A DNA stretch of 15,632 nucleotides from Zoogloeaceae bacterium (lineage in GTDB: Bacteria > Pseudomonadota > Gammaproteobacteria > Burkholderiales > Rhodocyclaceae), in contig JAISLJ010000035.1 of assembly GCA_031290955.1 (NCBI GenBank), forward strand, positions 1-15,632, in the 5' to 3' direction. Position numbers and translations under genes: made by a program. Of the stretch, positions 1 through 7,110 are shown in pieces. The notes under the pieces are model-generated. The model was not told where the DNA came from. It saw only the letters and a list, made by a program, of their open reading frames with translations, and did no database searches. Each line of letters begins with the position of its first letter. The first letter of the stretch is position 1.

Positions 1-27
1 CTCTTCCTGCACGAGCGTCCGCTTCAT
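1..27 (-). CDS. Unidentified gene, first 9 codons only (cut by window start)
   Basis: On the minus strand an ATG at 27-25 is preceded, six bases upstream, by a strong Shine-Dalgarno (AAGGAGGG, complement of about 33-40). The visible residues are MKRTLVQEE, then the window ends. Nine residues are too few to assign a family. It runs divergently from rpsF, with a transposase remnant between the two. That it is a gene rests only on the ribosome binding site and start codon. Confidence 0.4.
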
Positions 28-47
28 CTCAACCCTCCTTGGAATTC

Positions 48-116
48 CCAGGGAGATACTATGACGACCGGACAACTATCGCGCTACAAAGGTGGACAGA
101 TAGGAAGCTCGCTACA
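48..116 (+). mobile_element. 69-bp remnant of an IS630-type transposase gene (copy A)
   Basis: Bases 48-116 are the exact reverse complement of 13160-13228. The second copy is joined to a recognisable transposase N-terminus (see 13160-13307), so this copy is read as a 5'-truncated piece of the same gene. One frame gives DDRTTIALQRWTDRKLAT, which resembles the recognition-helix region of an IS630-type helix-turn-helix. Identity stops abruptly on both sides: after 116 the sequence runs straight into the rpsF promoter, and before 48 into the leader of the divergent gene at 1-27. No terminal inverted repeat or target duplication is visible. Confidence 0.65.
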
Positions 117-133
117 GGACGGGAAAAAAGCTG

Positions 134-160
134 TTGCAGGCTTCTTCGTTTTGTTATAAT
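134..160 (+). promoter_or_regulatory. Extended -10 sigma-70-type promoter for rpsF operon
   Basis: A perfect TATAAT lies at 155-160, preceded by TGT at 152-154, giving the extended -10 pattern TGnTATAAT. The only -35-like match is weak (TTGCAG at 134-139, 15-base spacer), as is common with extended -10 promoters. The predicted transcript start is near 167, leaving a leader of about 60 bases before the rpsF ATG at 227. It begins 18 bases after the transposase remnant. Confidence 0.6.
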
Positions 161-178
161 GCGCGGCTTTTCAACCTT

Positions 179-206
179 GCCCTACCGGAAGAGCATGACG
201 GAGGGC
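179..206 (+). promoter_or_regulatory. Possible S6:S18 autoregulatory leader hairpin
   Basis: In the predicted rpsF leader, GCCCT (179-183) can pair with AGGGC (202-206). Inside lie CCG (185-187) and CGG (199-201), and the rpsF ribosome binding site follows at 216-220. Many bacteria carry a stem with a CCG trinucleotide in the rpsF leader that is bound by the S6:S18 complex for feedback control. Position and the CCG fit that idea, but here the CCG can also pair directly, so the assignment is tentative. Confidence 0.3.
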
Positions 207-226
207 TTATGCCACAAGGAGTGTTC

Positions 227-670
227 ATGCGTCATTACGAGATCGTCTTCATCGTGCACCCGGACCAGAGCGAACAGGTGCCTGCCATGGTGGAGCGCTA
301 CCGGACCCTGATTGCCGCCCGCGGCGGTCAGATCCACCGCCTGGAGGATTGGGGCCGCCGTCAGTTGGCCTATCCCATCCAGAAAATCCACAAAGCCCAT
401 TACGTGCTCATGAACATCGAGTGTGATGGCGAAACGCTTGCGGAACTGGAGCATGGCTTCAAGTTCAACGATGCCGTCCTGCGCAACCTCATCATCAAGA
501 TGGATCGCGCTGTCACCGTGCCCTCGCCCATGATGAAGGAGGAAAAATCCCGCTCCCTCCTGGAGGGTGGGGAAGCCGCCAATCCGGAAGCCGCGTCGGC
601 AGCAGGCGAGCCTGCCGCGCCGGTTGTGGAAGCGCCGCTCAAGGCTGCGGCCGCCCCGGCGGAAGCCTGA
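227..670 (+). CDS. rpsF: 30S ribosomal protein S6
   Basis: Encodes a 147-residue S6, which binds the central domain of 16S rRNA as a partner of S18. The start MRHYEIVFIVHPDQSEQ is the conserved S6 N-terminus. It is set by AAGGAG at 216-221 ahead of ATG 227; an upstream in-frame ATG at 134 lies before the promoter -10 box and is rejected. Family landmarks include WGRRQLAYPIQK (about residues 43-54) and the C-terminal strand of the ferredoxin-like fold (about residues 60-100). Beyond about residue 105 is a low-complexity Ala/Pro/Glu-rich tail of about 40 residues, longer than the minimal S6 core. It is the first gene of an operon with priB, rpsR and rplI. Confidence 0.97.
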   Translation: MRHYEIVFIVHPDQSEQVPAMVERYRTLIAARGGQIHRLEDWGRRQLAYPIQKIHKAHYVLMNIECDGETLAELEHGFKFNDAVLRNLIIKMDRAVTVPSPMMKEEKSRSLLEGGEAANPEAASAAGEPAAPVVEAPLKAAAAPAEA

Positions 671-682
671 ATCATCAACCCG

Positions 683-1000
683 TTGTTGCGCGCGCAAGGA
701 ACAAACCAGGTCCTGATCGACGGGACGCTCGCCGAAAAACGCCCCCTGCGTCATACACCTGCGGGCATCGCGGTTGCGGAAGCCCGTCTGGCGCATGGCT
801 CGGAGCAAATGGAAGCAGGAACGCCCAGGGAAGCACACTGTGAAATCGCGCTTCTGGCAATCGGCGATCCGGCAACCTGGCTTGCGGCAGCGCCCGTGGG
901 GAGCCTTCTCCGGATTCGGGGATTCCTCTCCGCCCGGAGCCGCAACAGCAAAACGCCCGTCTTGCACGTGCAAACCATTGAATTTTTGGAAGGAAGTTAA
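683..1000 (+). CDS. priB: Primosomal replication protein N (PriB)
   Basis: A single-domain OB-fold protein of about 105 residues that binds single-stranded DNA and bridges PriA and DnaT in replication restart. Residues LRHTPAGIAVAEARLAH (about 22-38) match the PriB signature R-x-TPAG, and RGFLSARSRNSK matches the C-terminal OB strands. Position between rpsF and rpsR is diagnostic. The start is uncertain. The gene is in the same frame as rpsF, so it must begin after the rpsF stop at 668-670. No ATG or GTG is available near the N-terminus; candidates are TTG 683, TTG 686, or a rare ATC at 671/674. The best purine run (GGAAG, 661-665) is spaced better for the ATC codons than for TTG. Translation is probably coupled to rpsF. 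Confidence 0.88.
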   Translation: MLRAQGTNQVLIDGTLAEKRPLRHTPAGIAVAEARLAHGSEQMEAGTPREAHCEIALLAIGDPATWLAAAPVGSLLRIRGFLSARSRNSKTPVLHVQTIEFLEGS

Positions 1001-1002
1001 CC

Positions 1003-1284
1003 ATGGCCCGGTTTTTCAACAAGAAGAAGAAGGACGACGACAAGAAGAAGCGTCGTGGCGGCAATCTGTTCAGACGCCGCAAGTTCTGCCGTTTTACCGC
1101 CGAAAAGGTGGAGCGGATCGACTACAAGGATGTGGAAGTGCTGAAGGAATACATCCAGGAAAACGCCAAGATCATGCCGGCGCGTTTGACCGGCACCAAG
1201 GCGGGCTACCAGCGGCAACTCTCGGTCGCCATCAAGCAAGCGCGTTTCCTGGCGCTCCTGCCTTACACCGACAACCACAAATAA
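1003..1284 (+). CDS. rpsR: 30S ribosomal protein S18
   Basis: A 93-residue S18, partner of S6 on the 30S platform. The core (FRRRKFCRFTAEKVERIDYKD, from about residue 23, then LTGTKAGYQRQLSVAIKQARFLALLP) is the conserved S18 signature. The N-terminus carries an extra Lys/Asp-rich stretch (KKKKDDDKKKRR), making it longer than the roughly 75-residue E. coli protein. ATG 1003 lies two bases after the priB stop and has GGAAGGAAG about 6-14 bases upstream. Co-transcription with rpsF, priB and rplI is expected from spacing. Confidence 0.97.
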   Translation: MARFFNKKKKDDDKKKRRGGNLFRRRKFCRFTAEKVERIDYKDVEVLKEYIQENAKIMPARLTGTKAGYQRQLSVAIKQARFLALLPYTDNHK

Positions 1285-1296
1285 GGAGCGCGAATC

Positions 1297-1743
1297 ATGC
1301 AGATCATCTTGCTTGAAAAGGTCGCTAATCTCGGCAATCTGGGAGAAGTAGTCAAGGTGAAGGACGGCTATGCCCGCAATTTCCTGATCCCCCAGAAGAA
1401 GGCCCGGCGCGCGACGCCTGCCGCCCTGGCTGAATTTGAAACCCGTCGCGCCGAACTGGAACGGGCACAGGCGGAAAGGCTGGCTGCGGCGCAGGCCGTC
1501 GCCGAGAAGTTGAACGGCATCGCTATCGTCATTAGCCGCAAGTCCGCCATGGATGGACGCCTGTTCGGTTCCGTGACCAACCATGACGTGGCCAACGCCT
1601 TGGTACAGCAAGGCTTCGACATCGACAAATCCGCCGTGCGCATGCCCGAAGGCGCGTTAAAGACGACGGGCGAATTCCCGCTGGAAGTCGTTCTCCACAC
1701 GGATGTGGCGGCAACGGTCAATGTGACGGTGACTGGCGAATGA
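1297..1743 (+). CDS. rplI: 50S ribosomal protein L9
   Basis: A 148-residue L9 of standard length, binding 23S rRNA near the L1 stalk base. MQIILLEKVANLGNLGEVVKVKDGYARNFLIP is the conserved N-terminal rRNA-binding domain (quoted here as MQIILLEKVANLGNLG then VKVKDGYARNFLIP). The long connecting helix spans about residues 40-75, followed by the C-terminal domain (KSAMDGRLFGSVTNHDVANAL). ATAAGGAG sits about 8 bases before ATG 1297, 12 bases after the rpsR stop. It is the last gene before a 449-base gene-free stretch. Confidence 0.97.
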   Translation: MQIILLEKVANLGNLGEVVKVKDGYARNFLIPQKKARRATPAALAEFETRRAELERAQAERLAAAQAVAEKLNGIAIVISRKSAMDGRLFGSVTNHDVANALVQQGFDIDKSAVRMPEGALKTTGEFPLEVVLHTDVAATVNVTVTGE

Positions 1744-1790
1744 GAGCCTTTCCTCCCGCCCTTCGGAGCGCAGCGGTTCCGCTGCTTCGT

Positions 1791-1817
1791 CCCTCTCGCC
1801 CCCTTGGGGGGAGAGGG
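1791..1817 (+). repeat. Strong GC hairpin downstream of rplI
   Basis: CCCTCTC, bulged G, CCCCC (1791-1803) pairs with GGGGGGAGAGGG (1806-1817), giving 12 base pairs with one bulge and a TT tip. It begins 48 bases after the rplI stop and could slow polymerase or protect the 3' end. The following bases (AATTGCCG) are not a T-tract. CCCTCTC/GAGAGGG-armed hairpins are common intergenic repeats in proteobacteria, so it may simply be one of those. Confidence 0.5.
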
Positions 1818-1907
1818 AATTGCCGTCTGCAAGACCACGGAGCGAAGCGGCGCTAACTTTTTCTACCGTTCCAGCAGAAAAACCGCGCAAATTTTCGTCA
1901 CAGGCGA

Positions 1908-1953
1908 GGGCCAAAGGCCCGTGGCAATCCATACACCTTTTCCGCAGGAAAAC
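1908..1953 (+). repeat. Dispersed intergenic repeat, copy 1 (GGCCNAAGGCCCGTGGCAAT type)
   Basis: This 46-base unit matches 7250-7294 upstream of the TatD gene at all but a handful of positions. Shared blocks are AAGGCCCGTGGCAAT, ATAC and CCGCAGGA. It contains the small palindrome GGGCC-AAA-GGCCC. Part of it (1923-1944) is also present in inverted orientation at 2000-2021. Both locations are intergenic, which fits a dispersed non-coding repeat. Confidence 0.7.
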
Positions 1954-1999
1954 CTTGCGAACCGCAGACGTGGCGGGAAGCAATCCAGCATCTCGCAAA

Positions 2000-2043
2000 C
2001 GGAAACGGTGTGTGGATTGCCGCGTCGTTTTGCGCCTCGCAAT
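2000..2043 (-). repeat. Dispersed intergenic repeat, inverted partial copy
   Basis: The reverse complement of 2000-2021 matches 1923-1944 at 20 of 22 positions (core GGCAATCCA, ACACC, TTTCCG). The flank out to 2043 reads, on the minus strand, CCATTGCGAGGCGCAAAACG, resembling the ATTGCGAG...GCAATCCA repeats seen in many bacterial genomes. A further short core, GAAGCAATCCAG, lies at 1977-1988. Confidence 0.55.
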
Positions 2044-2192
2044 GGCGAAGGAAGGCAAACGGCGGTGCTTGCCTGTTGTTCCATTCCGTCCGATTCCATT
2101 CCCGATTCCGTATCGTAGCTGACCTCTCTTCCGTGCAGAAAAGGTATCCTGCGGGCAATGATTGAATCCTGCCAAACACTGGAGCGAAACAC

Positions 2193-3590
2193 ATGAGTCA
2201 TACGCCTGGAAACGAGCGCCCTTCCCGCACGACAGACCCTGCCCTTGCCCAACTGAAAACGCCGCCGCATTCCATCGAGGCCGAACAGGCGGTCTTGGGC
2301 GGTTTGCTGCTGGACAACAACGCTTGGGACCGGATCGGCGACCAGATCGACGAGGCCGATTTCTACCGCGACGAGCACCGGCGCATCTATCGCCAGATCC
2401 TGCGTCTGCTGGAAAACAGCAAGCCAGCCGATGCCGTGACGGTGGCGGAGGCGCTGGATGCCGCAGGCGAGAGCGAGCGCACCGGCGGCCTGCATTATCT
2501 GGGGGAACTGGCCAGCAACACGCCTTCTGCCGCCAATATCCGGCGCTATGCGGAAATTGTGCGCGAGCGGGCAATCCTGCGGCAGCTCATCACGGCCGCA
2601 GACGAAATCGCGGGCAACGCCCTGAACCCTTTGGGGCGGGACGCGAGAAGCCTGCTGGACGAGGCGGAAGCCCGCATCTTCGAGATTGCGGAAAAGGGCG
2701 CGCGCGCCACGGAAGGCTTCGTGCACATCAACCCGCTGCTCCACAAGGTCATCGAACGGGTGCAGGAGCTTTTCGAGCAGGACAACCCTTCCAGTGTGAC
2801 CGGCATTCCCACAGGCTTTGCCGACCTGGACCAGAAGACTTCCGGCCTGCAAGGCGGCGACCTCATCATCGTCGCCGGACGCCCCTCGATGGGGAAGACC
2901 GCCTTTGCGCTCAATATTGCCGAGAATGTCGCCACCCACAGCGGCCTGCCGGTTGGCATTTTTTCGATGGAAATGGGCGGCACACAGCTTGCCATGCGGT
3001 TGTTGACTTCCATTGGTCGCCTCGATTCCAAGCGGGTGCAGACGGGCCGCCTGAACGATGAAGAATGGGGCCGCCTGACCACGGCGCTCGGACGCCTGCA
3101 CGAAGCGCCGATCTACATCGACGAGACTGGCGGCCTCAATCCCATCGAACTGCGCGCCCGCGCCCGCCGCCTGCATCGCCAGTGTGGCCGCTTGGGGCTG
3201 ATCGTTGTCGATTATCTCCAGCTCATGGTCTCGGCGCGGCAAAACGAGAACCGGGCAACGGAGGTCTCGGAAATCTCCCGTTCCATCAAGGCGTTGGCCA
3301 AGGAACTCCAGGTTCCCGTCATCGCGCTCTCGCAGTTGTCCCGCAAGGTGGAAGAACGCACCGACAAGCACCCGCTGATGTCCGATCTCCGGGAATCGGG
3401 CGCCATCGAACAGGACGCCGATGTAATCCTGATGCTCTACCGCGAGGAATACTACAAGCCCGAGACCGAAGACAAAGGCATTGCCGAAGTCATCATCGGC
3501 AAGCAGCGCAACGGCCCGACCGGCACGGTGCGCCTTGCCTTCCTGGGCGAATACACGCGCTTCGAGAATCTGGCGCACGAGGGATACTGA
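2193..3590 (+). CDS. dnaB: Replicative DNA helicase DnaB
   Basis: A 465-residue hexameric 5'-3' helicase that unwinds DNA at the replication fork and interacts with primase and the loader. The N-terminal DnaB domain (about residues 25-130, from HSIEAEQAVLGGLLLDN) is followed by a linker and the RecA-like domain. Walker A is GRPSMGKT at about 229-236 and the Walker B strand LIVVDYLQLM at about 335-344. ALSQLSRKVEERTDKHPLMSDLRESG and the following DADVILMLYRE are the conserved C-terminal motifs (first part ALSQLSRKVEERTDKH). Length is normal, with no intein. ATG 2193 has GGAG 9-12 bases upstream. The 10-base word GATACTGAAC is tandemly repeated across the stop codon (3583-3602), apparently by slippage. 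Confidence 0.97.
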   Translation: MSHTPGNERPSRTTDPALAQLKTPPHSIEAEQAVLGGLLLDNNAWDRIGDQIDEADFYRDEHRRIYRQILRLLENSKPADAVTVAEALDAAGESERTGGLHYLGELASNTPSAANIRRYAEIVRERAILRQLITAADEIAGNALNPLGRDARSLLDEAEARIFEIAEKGARATEGFVHINPLLHKVIERVQELFEQDNPSSVTGIPTGFADLDQKTSGLQGGDLIIVAGRPSMGKTAFALNIAENVATHSGLPVGIFSMEMGGTQLAMRLLTSIGRLDSKRVQTGRLNDEEWGRLTTALGRLHEAPIYIDETGGLNPIELRARARRLHRQCGRLGLIVVDYLQLMVSARQNENRATEVSEISRSIKALAKELQVPVIALSQLSRKVEERTDKHPLMSDLRESGAIEQDADVILMLYREEYYKPETEDKGIAEVIIGKQRNGPTGTVRLAFLGEYTRFENLAHEGY

Positions 3591-3656
3591 ACGATACTGA
3601 ACCTTTCGCGGCGGGCAAAAGGCGTCGTTTCCCCCGGCGCGGGCAGGGTATCCTGT

Positions 3657-5039
3657 TTATGGATTGCTTCCATCAGCGCCATTGTCGCCGCTGTCCGCGC
3701 GCTGGACCGGGATGGGTTCCAGGATTCCTGCCGTCAGGGTATCGTCGCCGAACCAGGTCTGGGCGGCGCGCTGGATCTCCTTGGCGCTGATGGCTTCCAG
3801 GCGGGCTTCAATGGCGGCAAGGTCCCGATAGGCAAAACCCTGGATTTCCAGCATGCCGATTTCCATCGCCTGCCCGAACACGGAATCAAGTTTGTAGACC
3901 CTTGATGCGATGAGTTGCGCCTTGGCGCGCTTCAGTTCGGCTTCCGTCACGCCTTCCTGGGCGATGCGTCCGACTTCGGCGCGCAGCGCCTTTTCCAGCG
4001 TCTCCACATCCTGACCGGGGACGGGCGTGGCGTAGAGGTAAAAGAGGGAAGGCCCCCGGTTCAGGGCGCTGTAGGATGCGCCGGCGCTTGTGGCCAGGCG
4101 CTGCTCGCGCACGAGCGACCGGGACAGTCGCGCCGCGTCGTGACCATCCAGAATGGCGGCGAGCATCTCAAGGGCATACGGCTCGGATGGGCCGTCGATC
4201 TTCTCGATCCCCGGCGTTTTCCAGGTGAGCAGCACATAGGGCAGTTCCGCCGGCCCCTTGGTGACGAGGCGGCGCACACCCTTTTGTTCCGGCTCGCGCT
4301 GCGGCTTTCTCCCCGGCAAGGTCCGTGCGCGCAACGAGCCGTAGTAGCGCCGCGCCAGCCGGAACACTTCCTCATGTGCCACATCGCCGCTCACCACCAG
4401 GGTAGCGTTGTTGGGCGCGTACCAGGATTTGTGCCAGTCCTGCGCCTCTTGCGCGCTCATGTTTTCCAGATCGTTCATCCAGCCGATCACGGGACGGCGG
4501 TACGGATGGGCCTGGAAGGCAACGGCATGCAATTGCTCGGAGAGCAGGGCGTGTGGATTGTCTTCGGTGCGCATCCGCCGCTCTTCCATCACCACCTTCA
4601 GTTCCTGGGCAAATTCCTTGGGATCGGTGTTGAGATGGCGCATCCGGTCGGCTTCCAGTTCCATCATCTCGGCCAGTTTTTCACGCGGCACCTGCTGGAA
4701 GTAGGCGGTATAGTCGCTGCTCGTGAAGGCGTTGTCGCGCCCGCCCGCCGCCGCCACGCGCTTGCTGAATTCCCCGGCGCCGACCTTGGGCGTGCCCTTG
4801 AACATCATGTGCTCCAGCATGTGCGCAAGCCCGGAATGACCATCCACCTCGTCCATGCTGCCAACGCGATACCAGAGCATCTGCGTGACGACGGGAGCGC
4901 GATGATCCTCCTTCACGACCACCTTGAGGCCGTTGTCGAGCGTGGTTTCATAGGGATTGGCCACCGCGCCGCCCGCGTGGAGGACGAGGGCAAAGAGCGC
5001 GGCGAAGACGGAAGCGATGGGGTGTGAGAATGTTTTCAT
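3657..5039 (-). CDS. Exported M16 family zinc metallopeptidase
   Basis: A 460-residue peptidase of the pitrilysin/insulinase superfamily, predicted periplasmic. A signal peptide spans residues 1-27, with cleavage after AVA. The inverted zinc motif HxxEH is intact as HMLEH at 73-77, and the third ligand is the Glu at about 153 (in VVMEERR). The family block GG-x-DNAFTSSDYTAYF (about 99-114) and a C-terminal M16 inactive half are present. Its substrate cannot be read from sequence. Many proteobacterial M16 genes of this type occur as tandem pairs, an active HxxEH copy with a degenerate partner; here no partner is adjacent. ATG 5039 lies 14 bases after the bamC stop, so it should be the last gene of a dapA-bamC-M16 transcript, converging on dnaB. 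Confidence 0.93.
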   Translation of the reverse strand: MKTFSHPIASVFAALFALVLHAGGAVANPYETTLDNGLKVVVKEDHRAPVVTQMLWYRVGSMDEVDGHSGLAHMLEHMMFKGTPKVGAGEFSKRVAAAGGRDNAFTSSDYTAYFQQVPREKLAEMMELEADRMRHLNTDPKEFAQELKVVMEERRMRTEDNPHALLSEQLHAVAFQAHPYRRPVIGWMNDLENMSAQEAQDWHKSWYAPNNATLVVSGDVAHEEVFRLARRYYGSLRARTLPGRKPQREPEQKGVRRLVTKGPAELPYVLLTWKTPGIEKIDGPSEPYALEMLAAILDGHDAARLSRSLVREQRLATSAGASYSALNRGPSLFYLYATPVPGQDVETLEKALRAEVGRIAQEGVTEAELKRAKAQLIASRVYKLDSVFGQAMEIGMLEIQGFAYRDLAAIEARLEAISAKEIQRAAQTWFGDDTLTAGILEPIPVQRADSGDNGADGSNP

Positions 5040-5053
5040 GGTGGTTGGCCTTG

Positions 5054-6190
5054 TTATTTGAGTTGGTCAAGGAGAAGGGCGAGGATTCTGCGGGCAGTCT
5101 CGGAGCGTTCCGCGCCGCCTTCGAGCGTCAGCACACGGATGCGGGTCTTGTCCGCCGTTTCCTCAGCGTGGATGCGATAGCGCACCTGTTGTTCAGGCTT
5201 GGGATCGCGCTTCCAGAAGGAGGTAAGGCTGGAGAACCAGCCGCGTTCCTGTTGCTGCGGCAAATCCGCTTCCGGATCAATGTAGCGCACGAAATAAATG
5301 CCTTGGCTGCGGTCGCGGTCTTCCACGGTAAAGCCGATGCGGTCCAGCGCCAGCCCCAGGCGTCGCCAGGCGCGGTCGAAGCGTTCGTCGACCTCCAGCG
5401 CCGCCAGGCCATCCGGGGCCGCCGCCAGCCGGGCGCGATCCTCCCCGCGCGCCGCCGCGATGGCGGCCTGGGCGCGGCGTTCATCCGTCCCCAGACGCAC
5501 CATCAGGCGGCGCAGCATCTCGGCTTCCAGCCCGGCATCGGGGGGAGCGGGCTGCCAGCGGGTCTGGTCGCGGACGGCGGAGGTATAGACTTCCTCCATG
5601 CGCCGGTTACTGATGAAGATATCCGTCGTGCCCGGCTCGCTGCCCGGCTCGAAGCGAGTGCGGAACTTGTCGCGCTCGCCGGTGGAATAAAGGGATTCCA
5701 AAAGCCTGCCGATGCTCCGGCGCACGATGTCGTCGGGAATGTTGGCGCGGTTCTCCGCCCAATCGGTTTCCATGATGCCGGTCTCACGAGATTCGGTCGT
5801 GATGATGAAGCCCAGTTCCTGCCAGAAATCCTTGACGGAATCCCAGAGCTTGTCGGCGGGCGCCTGCACGGTGAGCCAGCGTTGATTGCCGGAACGCTCA
5901 ACCCGGATGTTCCCGGCTTCCGGCAAGACACTGCGCTCGGCGGCAGACGCGCCCGGTACGCGCTCGGCGCTGTATTCGGAGAAGGTGGCGCTCCCCCGGC
6001 TGGAGAAATCCGGCACGGCGAAGCGGTCGTCCCGGGTGATCTGCGTCAAGTCCGGTGGCACTTCCAGCGTTGGCGCACGCTTGGCGGATTTGTAATCGAC
6101 CTGCTTCGTCTCGGGGATGAGGCTGCCCGCGCAGCCCCCCAGGAGCGACGCGGCAAGAAAAAGGATGCCCAAGGCGGGAATCTGGCGCAT
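5054..6190 (-). CDS. bamC: Outer membrane assembly lipoprotein BamC
   Basis: A 378-residue lipoprotein accessory subunit of the BAM complex, which folds beta-barrel proteins into the outer membrane. Residues 1-19 form a lipoprotein signal with lipobox LGGC (Cys20). The following unstructured N-terminal stretch (YKSAKRAPTLEVPPDLT, about 33-49) is the BamC segment that contacts BamD. Two helix-grip domains follow (about 100-210 and 260-378), the first starting at WLTVQAPADKLWDSVKDFW. ATG 6190 lies 3 bases after the dapA stop, with AAGGAG inside the end of dapA. The dapA-bamC pairing matches the E. coli dapA-bamC order and supports the call. Confidence 0.92.
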   Translation of the reverse strand: MRQIPALGILFLAASLLGGCAGSLIPETKQVDYKSAKRAPTLEVPPDLTQITRDDRFAVPDFSSRGSATFSEYSAERVPGASAAERSVLPEAGNIRVERSGNQRWLTVQAPADKLWDSVKDFWQELGFIITTESRETGIMETDWAENRANIPDDIVRRSIGRLLESLYSTGERDKFRTRFEPGSEPGTTDIFISNRRMEEVYTSAVRDQTRWQPAPPDAGLEAEMLRRLMVRLGTDERRAQAAIAAARGEDRARLAAAPDGLAALEVDERFDRAWRRLGLALDRIGFTVEDRDRSQGIYFVRYIDPEADLPQQQERGWFSSLTSFWKRDPKPEQQVRYRIHAEETADKTRIRVLTLEGGAERSETARRILALLLDQLK

Positions 6191-6193
6191 TTT

Positions 6194-7084
6194 CTAGAAA
6201 ACTCCTTCAGAGGAAAGATTGGCCTGCGCAAGCGCCGCGGCAACCTTGGCCTGCCCGGCCGCGCTCAGGGGAACGAGCGGCAGGCGAATGCCTCCGGCAA
6301 TCAGGCCCAGCCGCTCAACCGCCCATTTTACGGGGATCGGGTTGGCTTCGCAAAACAGGTCGCGGTGCAGGCCCGCGAGCCGGAAATGAATGTTCCGCGC
6401 CGTCTCCCTGTCACCCTGGCGCAGGGCGGCGCAGAAATCATGCATGAGACGGGGGGCAACATTGGCGGTAACGGAAATCACGCCGTGGAAACCCAGGAAG
6501 AGCGTGGCGATCGCGGTCATGTCGTCACCGCTGTAGAGCGCGAAATCCTTCGGGGCGCGGGCGATGAGGTCGGTAGCGCGACCAATGTCGCCGGTGGCAT
6601 CCTTGATGCCGACGATGTTGGGAATTTCAGCGAGCCGCAGGGCCGTGTCGTTTTCGATGTCCGCCACGGTACGCCCAGGGACGTTGTAGAGGAGGAGCGG
6701 CAGGTCAACCGCTTCGGCGATGGCGCGAAAGTGCCGATAGATGCCTTCCTGCGTCGGCTTGTTGTAGTAGGGGGCAACGGAGAGCGCAAGATCGGCCCCG
6801 GACTCCTTGGCAAAACGGGTGAGTTCGATGGCTTCCGTCGTGGAATTGGCGCCAGCGCCCGCAATCACCGGAACCCGTCCGGCCGCGTGGGCCACGGCCA
6901 GGCGGATCAATTCGCAATGCTCCGCCACATCCACCGTGGGCGATTCCCCCGTTGTGCCGACGACCACGATCCCGTCCGTTTGTTGCGCGATGTGGAAGTC
7001 GATCAAGCTTCGCAAGGCATTGCCGTCAAGACGCCCATCCTCGAACATGGGAGTCACGATGGCGACGATAGATCCGGTAATCAT
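6194..7084 (-). CDS. dapA: 4-hydroxy-tetrahydrodipicolinate synthase
   Basis: A 296-residue TIM-barrel enzyme condensing pyruvate with aspartate semialdehyde, the first committed step to diaminopimelate and lysine. The Schiff-base lysine is Lys161 (GIKDATGD). Tyr133 and Arg138 lie in YNVPGRT, and Thr44-Thr45 in GTTGESPT, giving the full catalytic set at the usual numbering. Length is standard. ATG 7084 has no obvious Shine-Dalgarno. A -10-like TAGAAT lies on the minus strand at 7112-7117. It leads the dapA-bamC-M16 transcript and is divergent from the TatD gene. Confidence 0.96.
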   Translation of the reverse strand: MITGSIVAIVTPMFEDGRLDGNALRSLIDFHIAQQTDGIVVVGTTGESPTVDVAEHCELIRLAVAHAAGRVPVIAGAGANSTTEAIELTRFAKESGADLALSVAPYYNKPTQEGIYRHFRAIAEAVDLPLLLYNVPGRTVADIENDTALRLAEIPNIVGIKDATGDIGRATDLIARAPKDFALYSGDDMTAIATLFLGFHGVISVTANVAPRLMHDFCAALRQGDRETARNIHFRLAGLHRDLFCEANPIPVKWAVERLGLIAGGIRLPLVPLSAAGQAKVAAALAQANLSSEGVF

Positions 7085-7110
7085 GGGTATGCGCGAAAAT
7101 GGAAAGGGGC

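Larger units (their letters stand above)
1744..2192 (+). other. 449-bp gene-free stretch between rplI and dnaB, rich in hairpins and dispersed repeats
   Basis: No reading frame here has a family signature, a good ribosome binding site and sensible composition together. It holds a hairpin GCAGCG-GTTC-CGCTGC (1770-1785), a stronger hairpin (1791-1817), several copies of a GCAATCC-type repeat (1908-2043), and a short AGGCAA/TTGCCT hairpin (2053-2074). A run of ATTCC/GATTCC microrepeats lies near 2083-2118. None of the hairpins has a T-tract, so no intrinsic terminator is called. A weak -10-like TATCCT at 2145-2150 could serve dnaB, but no convincing -35 accompanies it. Confidence 0.7.

Noticed and set aside
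1791..1817. Intrinsic terminator after rplI
   Set aside because: The stem is strong but no T-tract follows, so I list it only as a hairpin.
1804..2122. Short open frames (about 100 codons) between rplI and dnaB
   Set aside because: They translate dispersed repeats and hairpins, and have no convincing ribosome binding site or family signature.
1863..3578. 571-codon open frame on the minus strand opposite dnaB
   Set aside because: It is the shadow of dnaB, with no motif or ribosome binding site, and it runs through the repeat-rich intergenic region.
3915..5027. 370-codon open frame on the plus strand opposite the M16 peptidase gene
   Set aside because: Antisense shadow; the peptidase on the other strand has an intact signal peptide and zinc motif.
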